From positions 1,860,001 to 1,924,000 of the forward strand of contig NZ_AP028070.1 in assembly GCF_030297175.1 (NCBI RefSeq): a DNA stretch of 64,000 bases, in the 5' to 3' direction. The notes under the pieces are model-generated. The model ran no database searches. It was given only the letters and a program-made list of their open reading frames with translations, and had not been told where the DNA came from. The DNA is from Marinobacter sp. LA51 (GTDB lineage: Bacteria; Pseudomonadota; Gammaproteobacteria; Pseudomonadales; Oleiphilaceae). Positions 55,283 through 64,000 of this stretch are shown piece after piece. The translations under genes were made by a program, and so were the position numbers. Within the stretch, counting starts at the first letter, position 1, and every line of letters begins with the position of its first letter.

Positions 55283-55809
55283 AGATTCCTCGTTCTTCTA
55301 CGATGGGTTTAAAGACTCGCAATCAGAAACACTCTTTTGCGACCCCGCAGCTGCGGACCTCGGAGTATTCTTGATTCCTGTAGTTTCGGTATGAACCCAG
55401 AATTATGGGCCTTCACGCCGAACGTTACAAACAGCTTCCTCGCGCGGGGCCTGCTGTCACGGCGGACTAATACTGCAGGCAAAGGGTGAACGGGTCAATA
55501 GGCCCGCTCGGACGCGCCAGAAGCGTTTTTCAATCACATTGGCCAGTGTTGACTGGGCCACGCAGTGAGACGATACTAAAAAACGCCTCAGAACACACGA
55601 TGTTTCGGTGTACACGTACAATGCCAAAGGAGAGGCAGAATTTCAAACAAACGTTTGTTTGATTCTGCAAATACGATATCCTTTCGGTTAATAGTCGGTG
55701 TGATCGGCTTTGGGCAGTCGTCTATAGGCAGTTTTACCGGTATGATGACGCCCCAGAATTCCGCCTACGGGCACATAATATCCATTAAAAGAAGTTTGAG
55801 GAGACCAAC
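55283..55809. other. Divergent promoter region of etfBA and ETF-QO
   Basis: 527 nt with no supported gene. It holds a 20-bp palindrome (55643-55662) and otherwise no RNA gene or strong hairpin that I can see. Short open frames here lack ribosome sites and coding character. Confidence 0.6.
55643..55662. promoter_or_regulatory. PsrA-like operator (perfect 20-bp palindrome)
   Basis: TCAAACAAACGTTTGTTTGA is perfectly self-complementary. It contains CAAAC and GTTTG half-sites, the pattern reported for PsrA, a TetR-family regulator released by long-chain acyl compounds that controls etf and fad genes in pseudomonads. It lies 148 bp upstream of ETF-QO and about 360 bp from etfB. Confidence 0.65.
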
Positions 55810-57462
55810 GTGGAACGCGAATCGATGGAGTTTGATGTTCTTATCGTCGGCGGCGGGCCTGCAGGCCTGTCGGCAGCTTGCCGTGTCATGCAGTTGGCAC
55901 AGGAAGCTGGCGAAGAACTCACCGTATGCGTGGTAGAGAAAGGTTCCGAAATCGGCGCGCACATCCTTGCCGGTACCGTGTTCGAGCCCACTGCCCTCAA
56001 CGAACTCTTCCCGGACTGGAAAGAGAAAGGTGCGCCACTGAATACTCCGGTCACCCGGGACGACATTTTCCTGCTAAAAAACCAGGAAAAAGCCACCAAG
56101 ATCCCGAATGGCTTCGTGCCGAAGAACATGCACAACCACGGCAACTACATTATCAGCCTGGGCAACCTGTGCCGCTGGCTGGCTGAGCAGGCCGAGCAAC
56201 TGGGCGTTGAGGTTTACCCTGGCTTTGCGGCCTCCGAGACCATTGTTGAAGATGGCCAGGTTAAGGGCATCATAACCGGTGACATGGGCGTAGGCCGTGA
56301 CGGCTCCGAGAAAGACGGCTATATGCCAGGCATGGAGCTCCGCGCGAAGTACACCCTGTTTACAGAGGGTTGTCGTGGTCACCTGGGCAAACGCCTGATC
56401 AATGCCTTCAAGCTGGACGAAGGTAAGGATCCGCAGCACTACGGCATCGGTATCAAAGAGCTGTGGGACATCGATCCTGCCAAACATGAGCCAGGTCTGG
56501 TTGTGCACACCACAGGCTGGCCGCTGAGCGAAAGCGGTACAACGGGCGGTTCTTTCCTTTATCACCTGGAGAACGGCCAGGTTTACGTGGGCCTGATCAC
56601 GGACCTGTCCTACAGCAACCCACACCTGAGCCCGTTTGAAGAGTTCCAGCGCCTGAAGCTGCACCCGGAAGTCTCCAAGTACCTGGAAGGCGGCAAGCGC
56701 GTATCCTACGGCGCTCGCGCTATCAGCAAGGGTGGCTACAACGCCCTGCCGAAGATGAGCTTCCCTGGTGGTCTGCTGCTTGGCTGCGATGCCGGCACCC
56801 TTAACAGCTCCAAGATTAAAGGCTCCCACACCGCCATGAAATCTGGCCTGCTCGGTGCTGAAGCGGTCTTCGAAGCCCTGAAGGAAGGCAAGAGTGGTGA
56901 GGAAATTACCGGCTTCCAGCAGCGGTTCGAGGACAGCTGGCTGTACAAAGAGCTATACGCTGAGCGTAACTTTGGTCCGGCCATGCACAAATTTGGCAAC
57001 TTCGTCGGTGGTGCAATCGCATTCGTTGAGCAGAACATCCTGCGCAGCAGTCTGCCATTCACCTTCCACGACACAACACCGGATTACGCCACGCTGAAGC
57101 CTGCCTCTGAAGCCAAGCAAATCAGCTATCCGAAGCCGGACAACAAGTTGACCTTCGATCGTCTGTCCTCGGTGTTTATCTCCAACACCAACCACGAGGA
57201 AGATCAACCGGTTCACCTGAAGCTGACCGATCCGGACATCCCGCTGAACGAGAACCTGCCGAAGTACGACGAACCGGCGCAGCGTTACTGCCCGGCCGGG
57301 GTTTACGAAGTTGTCGAAAAAGAAGACGGCAGCGGCAAGAAGTTCCAGATCAACGCCCAGAACTGTGTTCACTGCAAGACCTGTGACATCAAGGATCCTG
57401 CTCAGAACATCAACTGGGTAACGCCGGAAGGTGGCGGTGGTCCCAACTACCCGAACATGTAA
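55810..57462 (+). CDS. Electron transfer flavoprotein-ubiquinone oxidoreductase
   Basis: 550 residues from GTG behind GAGGAG. FAD motif DVLIVGGGPAGLSAACR; C-terminal 4Fe-4S cluster site QRYCPAGVYEVVE and NCVHCKTCDIKDP. It is a monotopic membrane enzyme that passes electrons from EtfAB to ubiquinone during fatty-acid oxidation. Often written etfD or etfQO. Confidence 0.93.
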   Translation: MERESMEFDVLIVGGGPAGLSAACRVMQLAQEAGEELTVCVVEKGSEIGAHILAGTVFEPTALNELFPDWKEKGAPLNTPVTRDDIFLLKNQEKATKIPNGFVPKNMHNHGNYIISLGNLCRWLAEQAEQLGVEVYPGFAASETIVEDGQVKGIITGDMGVGRDGSEKDGYMPGMELRAKYTLFTEGCRGHLGKRLINAFKLDEGKDPQHYGIGIKELWDIDPAKHEPGLVVHTTGWPLSESGTTGGSFLYHLENGQVYVGLITDLSYSNPHLSPFEEFQRLKLHPEVSKYLEGGKRVSYGARAISKGGYNALPKMSFPGGLLLGCDAGTLNSSKIKGSHTAMKSGLLGAEAVFEALKEGKSGEEITGFQQRFEDSWLYKELYAERNFGPAMHKFGNFVGGAIAFVEQNILRSSLPFTFHDTTPDYATLKPASEAKQISYPKPDNKLTFDRLSSVFISNTNHEEDQPVHLKLTDPDIPLNENLPKYDEPAQRYCPAGVYEVVEKEDGSGKKFQINAQNCVHCKTCDIKDPAQNINWVTPEGGGGPNYPNM

Positions 57463-57474
57463 ATTCGGTTAGCG

Positions 57475-57505
57475 AAAAACGGCCCTTTATTGGGCCGTTT
57501 TTTTT
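57475..57505 (+). terminator. Rho-independent terminator after ETF-QO
   Basis: AAAAACGGCCC / GGGCCGTTTTT with a 6-nt loop and a run of T to 57505. Confidence 0.9.
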
Positions 57506-57525
57506 GCCCTGATTTTCTTCCAGGC

Positions 57526-57556
57526 ATAAAAAAACGGCTCCAGATGGAGCCGTTTT
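57526..57556 (-). terminator. Rho-independent terminator after slyD
   Basis: AAAACGGCTCC (57531-57541) / GGAGCCGTTTT (57546-57556) with an AGAT loop; on the minus strand it is followed by a T-run (A7 at 57528-57534 on the plus strand). Confidence 0.85.
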
Positions 57557-57576
57557 CGCAGACACTTCAGAAAAGC

Positions 57577-58038
57577 TTAGTGAGCGTGACCGTGCTCTTG
57601 CTCTTCGTCAGTCGCATCGCGCGCTTCAACAACTTCTACGTCGAAGTGCAGGGTCTGACCTGCCAGCGGATGGTTGGCATCGATAGTAACGGTTTCATCG
57701 CCAACTTCTACAACGCGAACTACCTGGGGACCGCCCGGAGTCTGCGCTTGGAACTGCATGCCAGGCTCGATGGTGTCGACGCCTTCAAACGCAGAACGGG
57801 GAACCGGCTGTACCAGCTCTTCGTTCAGCTCACCGTAACCTTCAGCCGGCTCAACAGATACCTTGACTTCGTCGCCAGGGTTCTTTTCGTTCAGTGCACT
57901 TTCCAGTCCACCGATAATGTTCTGAGCACCTTCCAGGTATGACAGTGGCTCACGACCTTCTACACGGGAGGAGTCAAGCTGCTCTCCCTGATCGTTGGTG
58001 AGCGTGTAATGGATGGTGACAACACGAGGTTGGGCCAT
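57577..58038 (-). CDS. slyD: FKBP-type peptidyl-prolyl isomerase SlyD
   Basis: 153 residues; start MAQPRVVTIHYTL at 58038 behind AAGGAGATC, although a longer frame opens at 58134. FKBP pieces flank the IF chaperone insert (PAEGYGELNEELVQPVPRSAF). The C-terminus is a short His-rich tail (EQEHGHAH), less than in E. coli SlyD, which binds Ni for hydrogenase maturation. Folding helper in the cytoplasm. Confidence 0.9.
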   Translation of the reverse strand: MAQPRVVTIHYTLTNDQGEQLDSSRVEGREPLSYLEGAQNIIGGLESALNEKNPGDEVKVSVEPAEGYGELNEELVQPVPRSAFEGVDTIEPGMQFQAQTPGGPQVVRVVEVGDETVTIDANHPLAGQTLHFDVEVVEARDATDEEQEHGHAH

Positions 58039-58247
58039 GTGATCTCCTTGCGTGTCGCAATGACTGTTTAATTGAATTAAGGCAATCGAAAGTGATCTTG
58101 AACAGCCAGACTGCACAGAGGGACTGACGACCACCGGGCCTCGTTAGAGAGCCAGGCTCATAACAAGTATGAAAACACAGTTTAACAACTGACTTAGTGC
58201 GTTTTCTACCGTCATTGATGGGGTCGCGGTAAGGGTTTTCAACCACC

Positions 58248-58802
58248 CTACCCGATTTTGTAGAAATTTCCGTTACTAAACACGCCAAGCTCAGGCCCAG
58301 CTTGCCCCTCACGCTCAACCACGTGCTCTGCCAGTTCGTAAAAAGCAGCGGTTACCAGTCTCGCTGTAACACCGTGGCGCACATGAATAATGGGGCGCGG
58401 CTCATCAGTGCCCGAGTAGCTGCCTACCTCCAGCGGATGGTCATCTCCCACCTCAAGAACTTCGCCAACATTGGTGGTCAGCTTGATAACCTGCTCTGTC
58501 CCATCAGCTTCCACTGCCAGGGAATGGGCCAGCAAGGGAGCATCCTCCACCTGGATGCGCCATTTTTCCACCGGAGTGACCAGGTAAAACTCACCATCGT
58601 CTTCAAGACGCAGGATGGTTGAGAACAGACGGACAATAGCCTCACGAGCAAGCGGCTCGCCCTTGAAGATCCACTGACCGTCTCGGGACACGCGCAAATC
58701 CATGTCGCCGGACAAATCAGGGTGCCACTGATCAAGCGGCGGCTGCCCCACCGATTTAGTCCGGTTCACTTGGGATGCAATATCTTCGAAATTCTGACTC
58801 AT
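58248..58802 (-). CDS. DUF1285 domain protein
   Basis: 184 residues. WHPDLSGDMDLRVSRDGQWIFKGEPLAREAIVRLFSTILR and DGEFYLVTPVEKWRIQVEDAPLLA are the DUF1285 core, a two-domain beta fold with a possible ligand cleft. Function unknown; it may act with the cyclase gene upstream on the same strand (3 nt apart). Confidence 0.8.
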   Translation of the reverse strand: MSQNFEDIASQVNRTKSVGQPPLDQWHPDLSGDMDLRVSRDGQWIFKGEPLAREAIVRLFSTILRLEDDGEFYLVTPVEKWRIQVEDAPLLAHSLAVEADGTEQVIKLTTNVGEVLEVGDDHPLEVGSYSGTDEPRPIIHVRHGVTARLVTAAFYELAEHVVEREGQAGPELGVFSNGNFYKIG

Positions 58803-58805
58803 AGA

Positions 58806-59948
58806 CTAACCCTGTGCTTCAAATACTCTGTCAATCAATTCCCCGCCCGTTGATGACAACTGAAAACAGTCACGCCCTTTTCTTTTTGCTTCATACAATG
58901 CTTTATCGGCTGCTTTGAATAGCTCAGCCGGGTGCGAGCTAGAGGACGTGGCGCCAATGGACACAGTGGGAATACAGTCAGAAGCAGCACCAAATGGACG
59001 AATAGTTCGGACGCGCTGGACAATTTGATGCCCGATTTTTTCGAGCATAGAGTTCTCAATATCGTAGAAAAAGAGTACGAATTCATCTCCGCCATATCGT
59101 GCCGCGAAATCAGAAGGTCGACGGCAAACTGACTGAAGAAAGGCACCAAGGGCTCTCAACAGACGATCTCCTGCGTCGTGGCCCAGATTGTCATTAATTG
59201 ATTTGAAGTGATCGATATCCAGAATCATTAATCCACAAGTTTTCTGATCGCGCCTTGCTTGCTGCAATAGACGCTTGACTTCCAGGTCGAAGAACCGACG
59301 ATTATTTAGCCCGGTAAGCTCATCCATTACTGAGCTGGCATGCAATTTTCGAAGAAGGCCAAAATTTTGAGCCAATACAATCTGGCAAATCCGATGAACA
59401 GCTAAACAAAGCCCACCAAACAAAAAGAAGAACATACCATCGGTTGCGCTTTCTACCACTGACTGGCCAGCCGCAACACTCGACACTTCAGTTATCGCCA
59501 CAATGAAAAAGGTAGTAACGGCAGCGAGCCGAATCGGGATCGCAGTCAGCAGGCATCCAAACAATATTATCAACACCAGACCATTATTCGGGAACTCAAT
59601 ACCATGAATCAGAGCCATATAATTTACAAAGGCATGAGTTAATCCGATAGAGAGATAGCTACTGACTAATAGTGAAACATGAGAGCGGACGTCGTTCGAT
59701 TTTTTTCTGTTGAATACCACCGTAAGAAAAATGATCGGGGTAATGGCAAATACAATTCTCACTGGAATAGTCAGTGACCAGACTTCAGAAGGAAAACGAA
59801 GGAAATCCATAACCACAAACAAGGTATACAGGACACTTGCTCCGATGAAACTCCACTGCCTAAGTCGAAGGCTCTGGGCGGCAAGGTAGCTCTTGTAGCT
59901 AGATGTTTCGGGTGAAAACTGAAACACATCACTCTGGTTGAACTTCAT
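58806..59948 (-). CDS. Membrane-bound diguanylate cyclase (GGDEF)
   Basis: About 380 residues from ATG 59948 (a longer start at 59999 exists). Six TM segments in the first 210 residues, a MASE-like sensor of unknown signal. Then DELTGLNNRRFFD and a GGDEF domain with the active A-site RYGGDEFVLFF. It makes c-di-GMP. I see no EAL domain and no I-site RxxD just before GGDEF (PSDFAARYGGDEF). Confidence 0.88.
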   Translation of the reverse strand: MKFNQSDVFQFSPETSSYKSYLAAQSLRLRQWSFIGASVLYTLFVVMDFLRFPSEVWSLTIPVRIVFAITPIIFLTVVFNRKKSNDVRSHVSLLVSSYLSIGLTHAFVNYMALIHGIEFPNNGLVLIILFGCLLTAIPIRLAAVTTFFIVAITEVSSVAAGQSVVESATDGMFFFLFGGLCLAVHRICQIVLAQNFGLLRKLHASSVMDELTGLNNRRFFDLEVKRLLQQARRDQKTCGLMILDIDHFKSINDNLGHDAGDRLLRALGAFLQSVCRRPSDFAARYGGDEFVLFFYDIENSMLEKIGHQIVQRVRTIRPFGAASDCIPTVSIGATSSSSHPAELFKAADKALYEAKRKGRDCFQLSSTGGELIDRVFEAQG

Positions 59949-60142
59949 AACGCGACCTGTGTTTTTTGTTTTTTGTGGAAGCACAGTCGCGCTAATCATC
60001 CCCTGCGGGGGGCAGGAAACGCAACAAATTAATCCAAGAAACTGGGGCTCCAGCTAGTTAGATATTAATGTGACTTCAAGCATTGAGCGCCTAGGTACTA
60101 AGTCTCGTTATAAAAAAGAGGAAGCTGCTGACAGGTGCTAAA

Positions 60143-60598
60143 TCAGGGCAAAAACTGGGCTTTCAAGTCGGCACATCCCGGGCCAACCACTGGCATATCC
60201 AATACCACCGCCTGGGACGTCATGAACGGGATGCCATGACGATGACCATCGACCAGCAAGGTGGACAGACTGCCTACCAGTGGCATGTGTGCCACCAATA
60301 ATAAAGGTGAGGTCTGATGCTCCAGCAGCGCGTCCAGGCAAAGCCCCGGGTCATCGTCGGGGGTCAGGAACGGCTTCTCCTCCACCGGACAATTCAGGAT
60401 TTCGGACACGATGGCCGCGGTTTCGCGCGCCCGGACATACGGACTGGTCCAGATCAACTTCGGCCGCCAGGGCGAATCGGCAATCTGAGCGGCACACTCG
60501 GCAGCATGAAGCCGGCCGACTTCCGTCAGCTCCCGCTCCTGGTCCAGCGTATGCCAACCCGCTTCACCATGGCGCATCACGAGCACTTGCACTGACAA
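60143..60598 (-). CDS. sixA: Phosphohistidine phosphatase SixA
   Basis: 151 residues. VLVMRHGEAGW is the phosphoglycerate-mutase-type RHG catalytic motif; TSPYVRARETAAIV and LLVAHMPLVGSL supply the second Arg and His. SixA dephosphorylates histidines on phosphotransfer proteins. It follows gpsA by 18 nt. Confidence 0.88.
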   Translation of the reverse strand: MSVQVLVMRHGEAGWHTLDQERELTEVGRLHAAECAAQIADSPWRPKLIWTSPYVRARETAAIVSEILNCPVEEKPFLTPDDDPGLCLDALLEHQTSPLLLVAHMPLVGSLSTLLVDGHRHGIPFMTSQAVVLDMPVVGPGCADLKAQFLP

Positions 60599-60616
60599 TC
60601 CTCCGTTGCGCGGGCG

Positions 60617-61684
60617 TTACTGAGTGATGGTACGAGGCAGAATGAACTCCACGTCGGAGTTCTGCACCGCCATCATCAGGCTGTTAATAACCGCCTTGAT
60701 AGACGCGTTGCCGTAAAGGATTTCATAAAGACCGCGAACCAACGGCATATAGATGCCAATCGCCTCGGACTTTTCCTTAACAAGCTTCAGGGTGTAGATA
60801 CCTTCGGCCACCTGCCCCAATTCAGCGACGGCGTCATCCAGATTCTGGCCTTTGCCGACAGCGTAACCAACCCTGAAATTACGGCTCTTGGATGAAGTGC
60901 AGGTTACGATGAGGTCGCCAACACCCGCCAGCCCCATGAACGTCATGGGGTTCGCCCCCAAGCTGACAGCAAAGCGACTCATCTCTGCCAGGCCACGGGT
61001 AATCAGCATGGCCTTGGCGTTCTCGCCCATGTCGAGGGCTGATGACAGGCCTGCAACGATGGCGTAGATATTTTTCAAAGCGCCCGCTAATTCAACACCA
61101 TAGATATCAACGTTCGCGTAAACCCTGAAGTATTCGCAGCCCAACAAATCCTGAGCGGTGCGGCGTACATCGGGGTCTTTGGCGGCAATTACTGTGGCGG
61201 TCAGGTCGCGGTTAACGATTTCTCCAGCCAGGTTCGGCCCACTCAACACGCCAATACGGCAGCGGGGGATCTCCTCCTGGAGGATCTCACTCATCAGCTT
61301 GAAGCCGTGCTCTTCGATGCCCTTGGTCAGGCTGATAACAATCTGACCGTCGCGGAACTCATCACAGTGTTCCCGAATTACGGCCCGGAAGGCTTTGCTG
61401 GGAATGGCGACAAATACGATCTCGGCCTTGCCGACAGCTTCTGCCAGGTCAGTGGTAGGCAGGACATCTCCGCTCAGTTTGACGTCGGGCATGTACCGAC
61501 TGTTGATGGATGTGGTGCTGATTTCCTCAACCTGGGCTGCATCGCGCATCCAGAAATGCACGCGATGGCCGTTCTCCGCCAGCACCTTGGTCATTGCGGT
61601 ACCAAAGCTGCCACCGCCAAGAACGGCTACATCGTGCACCGGAACGGCGCCCCCATGGTCTTGAGGTGCATTTTTCTGAGGCAT
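60617..61684 (-). CDS. gpsA: Glycerol-3-phosphate dehydrogenase [NAD(P)+]
   Basis: 355 residues with a short extra N-terminus (MPQKNAPQDHGGAVPVHD) before VAVLGGGSFGTAMTKVL, the NAD site. VFVAIPSKAFRAV, SLTKGIE, LSGPNLAGEI and GVELAGALKNIYAI (catalytic Lys) are GpsA hallmarks. It supplies glycerol-3-phosphate for phospholipids. Confidence 0.93.
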   Translation of the reverse strand: MPQKNAPQDHGGAVPVHDVAVLGGGSFGTAMTKVLAENGHRVHFWMRDAAQVEEISTTSINSRYMPDVKLSGDVLPTTDLAEAVGKAEIVFVAIPSKAFRAVIREHCDEFRDGQIVISLTKGIEEHGFKLMSEILQEEIPRCRIGVLSGPNLAGEIVNRDLTATVIAAKDPDVRRTAQDLLGCEYFRVYANVDIYGVELAGALKNIYAIVAGLSSALDMGENAKAMLITRGLAEMSRFAVSLGANPMTFMGLAGVGDLIVTCTSSKSRNFRVGYAVGKGQNLDDAVAELGQVAEGIYTLKLVKEKSEAIGIYMPLVRGLYEILYGNASIKAVINSLMMAVQNSDVEFILPRTITQ

Positions 61685-61754
61685 AGTTAATCCGTTGTGT
61701 TATCTAGTCGGGTGAGAATCCGGATGATTCCGAATCGGCGAAACGGCACTGCCT

Positions 61755-62246
61755 TTAACCGGTCTCTTCACACTCAAGAGCACGTACCAGATTCTTGAAC
61801 TCTTCCCTGTTTCGACTGTTCAGCCCCATAAGCACCTTGTGAGCATCAAGGACTTTATCTCGAACCTGCTGTTCGCTGGCCTTCAGTACCGGGATTTCTT
61901 CAAGCTCTTCAATGCGGGACGCAGGTTCCCTGACAATGATGAATATCTTGTCGAACCCCATGGAAGTGATAATGCGGGTAATATCCGGATTGGTGGAGAT
62001 CAGTGTGGGCAGAAAATTGCTCTGCTGCTGAGCGGCCATGGCGATTTTGGCCAGCAGGCCCAGTGTGGTGCTATCGATGATCTCGGTTTCAGTGAGATCG
62101 ATCACCACGGTCTTGAATTCAGGGTCCTGAGTAATGGACTCAACCAGATTGTCCAGCGTTGAACACAGGTTCAGCCGGATTTCTCCAATAAACTTCAGGA
62201 CATAAATGCCCTGTTTTTCAGCTTGCAGGATCTTATAACCAGCCAT
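61755..62246 (-). CDS. hsbA: Anti-sigma factor antagonist, HsbA-like (STAS)
   Basis: 163 residues. STAS core GIYVLKFIGEIRLNLCSTLD, then VVIDLTETEIIDSTTLGLLAKI with the regulatory phospho-Ser in DST. A C-terminal helical extension (about 110-163) fits HsbA rather than simple SpoIIAA. In Pseudomonas aeruginosa HsbA is switched by HsbR and controls FlgM and a cyclase, linking swimming and biofilm. It lies 14 nt after the hsbR-like gene. Confidence 0.78.
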   Translation of the reverse strand: MAGYKILQAEKQGIYVLKFIGEIRLNLCSTLDNLVESITQDPEFKTVVIDLTETEIIDSTTLGLLAKIAMAAQQQSNFLPTLISTNPDITRIITSMGFDKIFIIVREPASRIEELEEIPVLKASEQQVRDKVLDAHKVLMGLNSRNREEFKNLVRALECEETG

Positions 62247-62260
62247 GCTTCACACTGCCA

Positions 62261-63469
62261 CTATTTCGACGACCTGTTGACTGAATCCATTATGGCGTCA
62301 GTTACCGAGACGATCGCTATATCATCCGGTAATTCCGTGATCTCGTCGAGATTTAGAGCCTCGCTCAAGGAGGCGATAGTGTGACGACCTCCAGACACGA
62401 GTTCAAGTAGTGTCCTTTCCTTTTCATCCAGGCTTTTTGCCGGAATGACCTCTAATATTCCGTCCGAGAACAGGGTTAGCCGGAACGGTTTATCCAGGGG
62501 GATTTCGTAAACCTCCCACGTTGGGGTCTCGAAAAGCCCCACTGGCAGGCCACTTCCCTCGAGAAACGCCGCTTCTCCACCCTCGAATGAAAGAATTGGC
62601 ATCGGAAAATGGGCCCCCACTGCATACGTCAATGTACGCTCAGCGATGGAGATAATGCCAACAAATACGGTTACGTGTTTGCCGAGACCCGTATCGAGCA
62701 GTTCTGAATTGATGCGTTCCAGAAAACGGTCGGGGTACAAAATGTCGTCGCTTGAATGCCTGCGGAGATTGCGCTGCAACCGGTTGGTCAGGTTTTTCAG
62801 CAATACCGTCACGAACGCAGAACTGGCGCCATGGCCCGACACATCTGCGATGTACACCAGAACCTGATTGGGAGAAATCTGGAAATAGTCCAGAAAATCG
62901 CCACTCAAGTACAGCGACGGTTTGATCAGGTGGTCGACCTTCAGGCCGGCCACGTCCTGAACGTGATCCGGGAGCATTCTTAACTGCACTTTCCGGCCAG
63001 CCCGCTGATCAGCCCGCAGTTCGGCGATGCCATTGCGCAGATCACGGTTGGCTTCTTCCAGTTCCTGGCGATACAACTGGTTGAGCCGATTCACCCGGAC
63101 CCGATCAAACAACTTTTCAATCACGTCGTCCAACGCGCCCTTATCGTTATTGCAGGGCTTGAGGACAAAGTCGGCGGCCCCGGCCCTGAGCGCGCTAACA
63201 ACGTCGGCACTGGACTCGCTGGTGGAACAGCAGACAATAGGAGCGAAAACATCCGCCTCTTCCAGCCTGGTGGCCAGATCTTTAATCGCAGCTGGCGGCA
63301 GGTCTGCAAAGATGACGTCAGGAGCATTGTCATCGAACAGGGTCTTGGCGGAGGCAAGGCTGGGAGAACCGGAAACGTAAAACCCTCTAGCTTCCAGGTA
63401 GCGAGACAGATCCGTGCGAGCCGTTTCGTCGACATCAATAATGAGTATGCGCTCGGTGCGCGAGGTCAT
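62261..63469 (-). CDS. hsbR: Response regulator with PP2C/SpoIIE phosphatase output, HsbR-like
   Basis: 402 residues. Receiver domain (ILIIDVDETART, PDVIFADLPP with the likely phospho-Asp, FVLKPCNND), a linker coiled coil (about 125-165), then a PP2C phosphatase: LYLSGDFLDYF and YIADVSGHGASSAF hold the metal Asp residues, and GLFETPTWEVYEIPL and LTLFSDGILEV follow. It dephosphorylates the adjacent STAS protein when phosphorylated. A terminal kinase domain is not obvious. Confidence 0.8.
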   Translation of the reverse strand: MTSRTERILIIDVDETARTDLSRYLEARGFYVSGSPSLASAKTLFDDNAPDVIFADLPPAAIKDLATRLEEADVFAPIVCCSTSESSADVVSALRAGAADFVLKPCNNDKGALDDVIEKLFDRVRVNRLNQLYRQELEEANRDLRNGIAELRADQRAGRKVQLRMLPDHVQDVAGLKVDHLIKPSLYLSGDFLDYFQISPNQVLVYIADVSGHGASSAFVTVLLKNLTNRLQRNLRRHSSDDILYPDRFLERINSELLDTGLGKHVTVFVGIISIAERTLTYAVGAHFPMPILSFEGGEAAFLEGSGLPVGLFETPTWEVYEIPLDKPFRLTLFSDGILEVIPAKSLDEKERTLLELVSGGRHTIASLSEALNLDEITELPDDIAIVSVTDAIMDSVNRSSK

Positions 63470-63584
63470 GGCTACTGCCCTAAGCTACCAGCGATAAAAG
63501 AAAAAATGGCGTTAATACGCCTATTCTGGCACGACCCTGTGATATAACAAGGCCAGTTTGATGAATTTGGAGGGGAATTCGGCG

Positions 63585-64000
63585 ATGAGACGAGCGGTAA
63601 ACGATTTACTTGGCGCTTATGACAAGCTGATCATGGATCCGGTTCATGGCGGAATCCCACTCTACCGGCACGAAATCCAAGTGATCGACCACCCGCTGTT
63701 CCAGCGCCTCAGGAACATCTGCCAGAACGATATCCTGAGCCTGGTCTTTCCAGGTGCCACCCATTCCCGTTTTCTGCACAGCATCGGCGTGATGCATGTG
63801 GGCAGTCGCATGTTCCGCTCGATGATTGACGCCTACCTGCGCGAGCGGCAACTCAGCGACCTCACCGATCTCAGTCTGAGCCAGCTGGATGCCATCGACT
63901 ACCTGGCGAAAACTATTCGGCTTGGCTGCCTGCTGCACGATAGCGGACACTCCAGCTTTTCCCACCAGTTTACCCAGGCCCGTCGCATTCGGGCACTGAT
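63585..64000 (+). CDS. HD-domain phosphohydrolase, 3' end outside window
   Basis: Reads MRRAVNDLLGAYDKLIMDP from ATG 63585 with GGAGG 10 nt upstream; an in-frame ATG at 63561 would add 8 residues. THSRFLHSIGVMHV and LGCLLHDSGHSSFSHQF are the HD motifs of dGTPase-like or SAMHD1-like hydrolases. The frame is open at the right edge, so the C-terminus is missing. Confidence 0.82.
   Translation, partial: MRRAVNDLLGAYDKLIMDPVHGGIPLYRHEIQVIDHPLFQRLRNICQNDILSLVFPGATHSRFLHSIGVMHVGSRMFRSMIDAYLRERQLSDLTDLSLSQLDAIDYLAKTIRLGCLLHDSGHSSFSHQFTQARRIRAL

Noticed and set aside
56074..56829. 251-codon open frame opposite ETF-QO
   Set aside because: Antisense shadow of a conserved enzyme gene.

Overview
The window reads as chromosome of a marine gammaproteobacterium, most like Marinobacter. 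This is inferred from the gene set and style, not from a database search: TrkH, glycogen synthase, an ETF/ETF-QO pair with a PsrA-like operator, a CioAB-CydDC oxidase operon, an HsbR/HsbA pair and a SelD fusion. Most genes are moderately GC-rich and tightly packed, often with 1-8 nt overlaps.

Layout. 1-12 kb: an MscS-family channel (cut by the left edge), a CLCA_X-type protein, a patatin phospholipase, a retropepsin-like protease with ACP phosphodiesterase, a small outer-membrane protein, TrkH, GlgA, a carboxylesterase and a glycerolipid acyltransferase. 12-19 kb: RecQ, a DUF4442 hotdog protein, a chemoreceptor, a GNAT-nitrilase fusion, a PilZ-like protein and a Lys/Ala/Pro-rich helix-hairpin-helix protein. 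19.6-26.1 kb: a selenium locus made of an oxidoreductase-SelD fusion, a convergent SenB-type selenosugar synthase, and a divergent phosphonate-type ABC transporter of the branch proposed to import selenium oxyanions. 26-33 kb: a PEP-CTERM protein, several uncharacterised small proteins, a YadGH-like ABC exporter with a DUF192 lipoprotein, an enoyl-CoA hydratase, a 47-residue membrane protein and an EamA transporter.

33.13-43.19 kb is a 10.0-kb integrative element inserted in the 3' half of a tRNA-Leu(UAA) gene. It is bounded by perfect 57-bp direct repeats and carries paired GTCTACA motifs at both ends. It encodes a P4-type integrase, a coupled unknown protein, a reverse-oriented PD-(D/E)XK-like nuclease, an AlpA-like HTH protein and a P2 gpA-like HUH replication protein. 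Its AT-rich cargo is two overlapping reverse transcriptase genes followed by a structured non-coding region. I read the cargo as a DRT type 3 (UG3 + UG8) antiphage system. The non-coding region has an ACACAC tract displayed in an 18-nt hairpin loop and ends in a terminator-like helix, which fits the template RNA of such systems. This is the most exciting part of the window.

43.3-64 kb returns to core chromosome: a methyltransferase, the CioAB-type bd oxidase with its CydDC exporter, a saccharopine dehydrogenase-like protein, small membrane proteins, RlmA, EtfBA diverging from ETF-QO around a 20-bp palindrome, SlyD, DUF1285, a diguanylate cyclase, SixA, GpsA, the HsbA/HsbR regulatory pair and an HD-domain hydrolase cut by the right edge. 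No CRISPR array, rRNA or IS element was seen.
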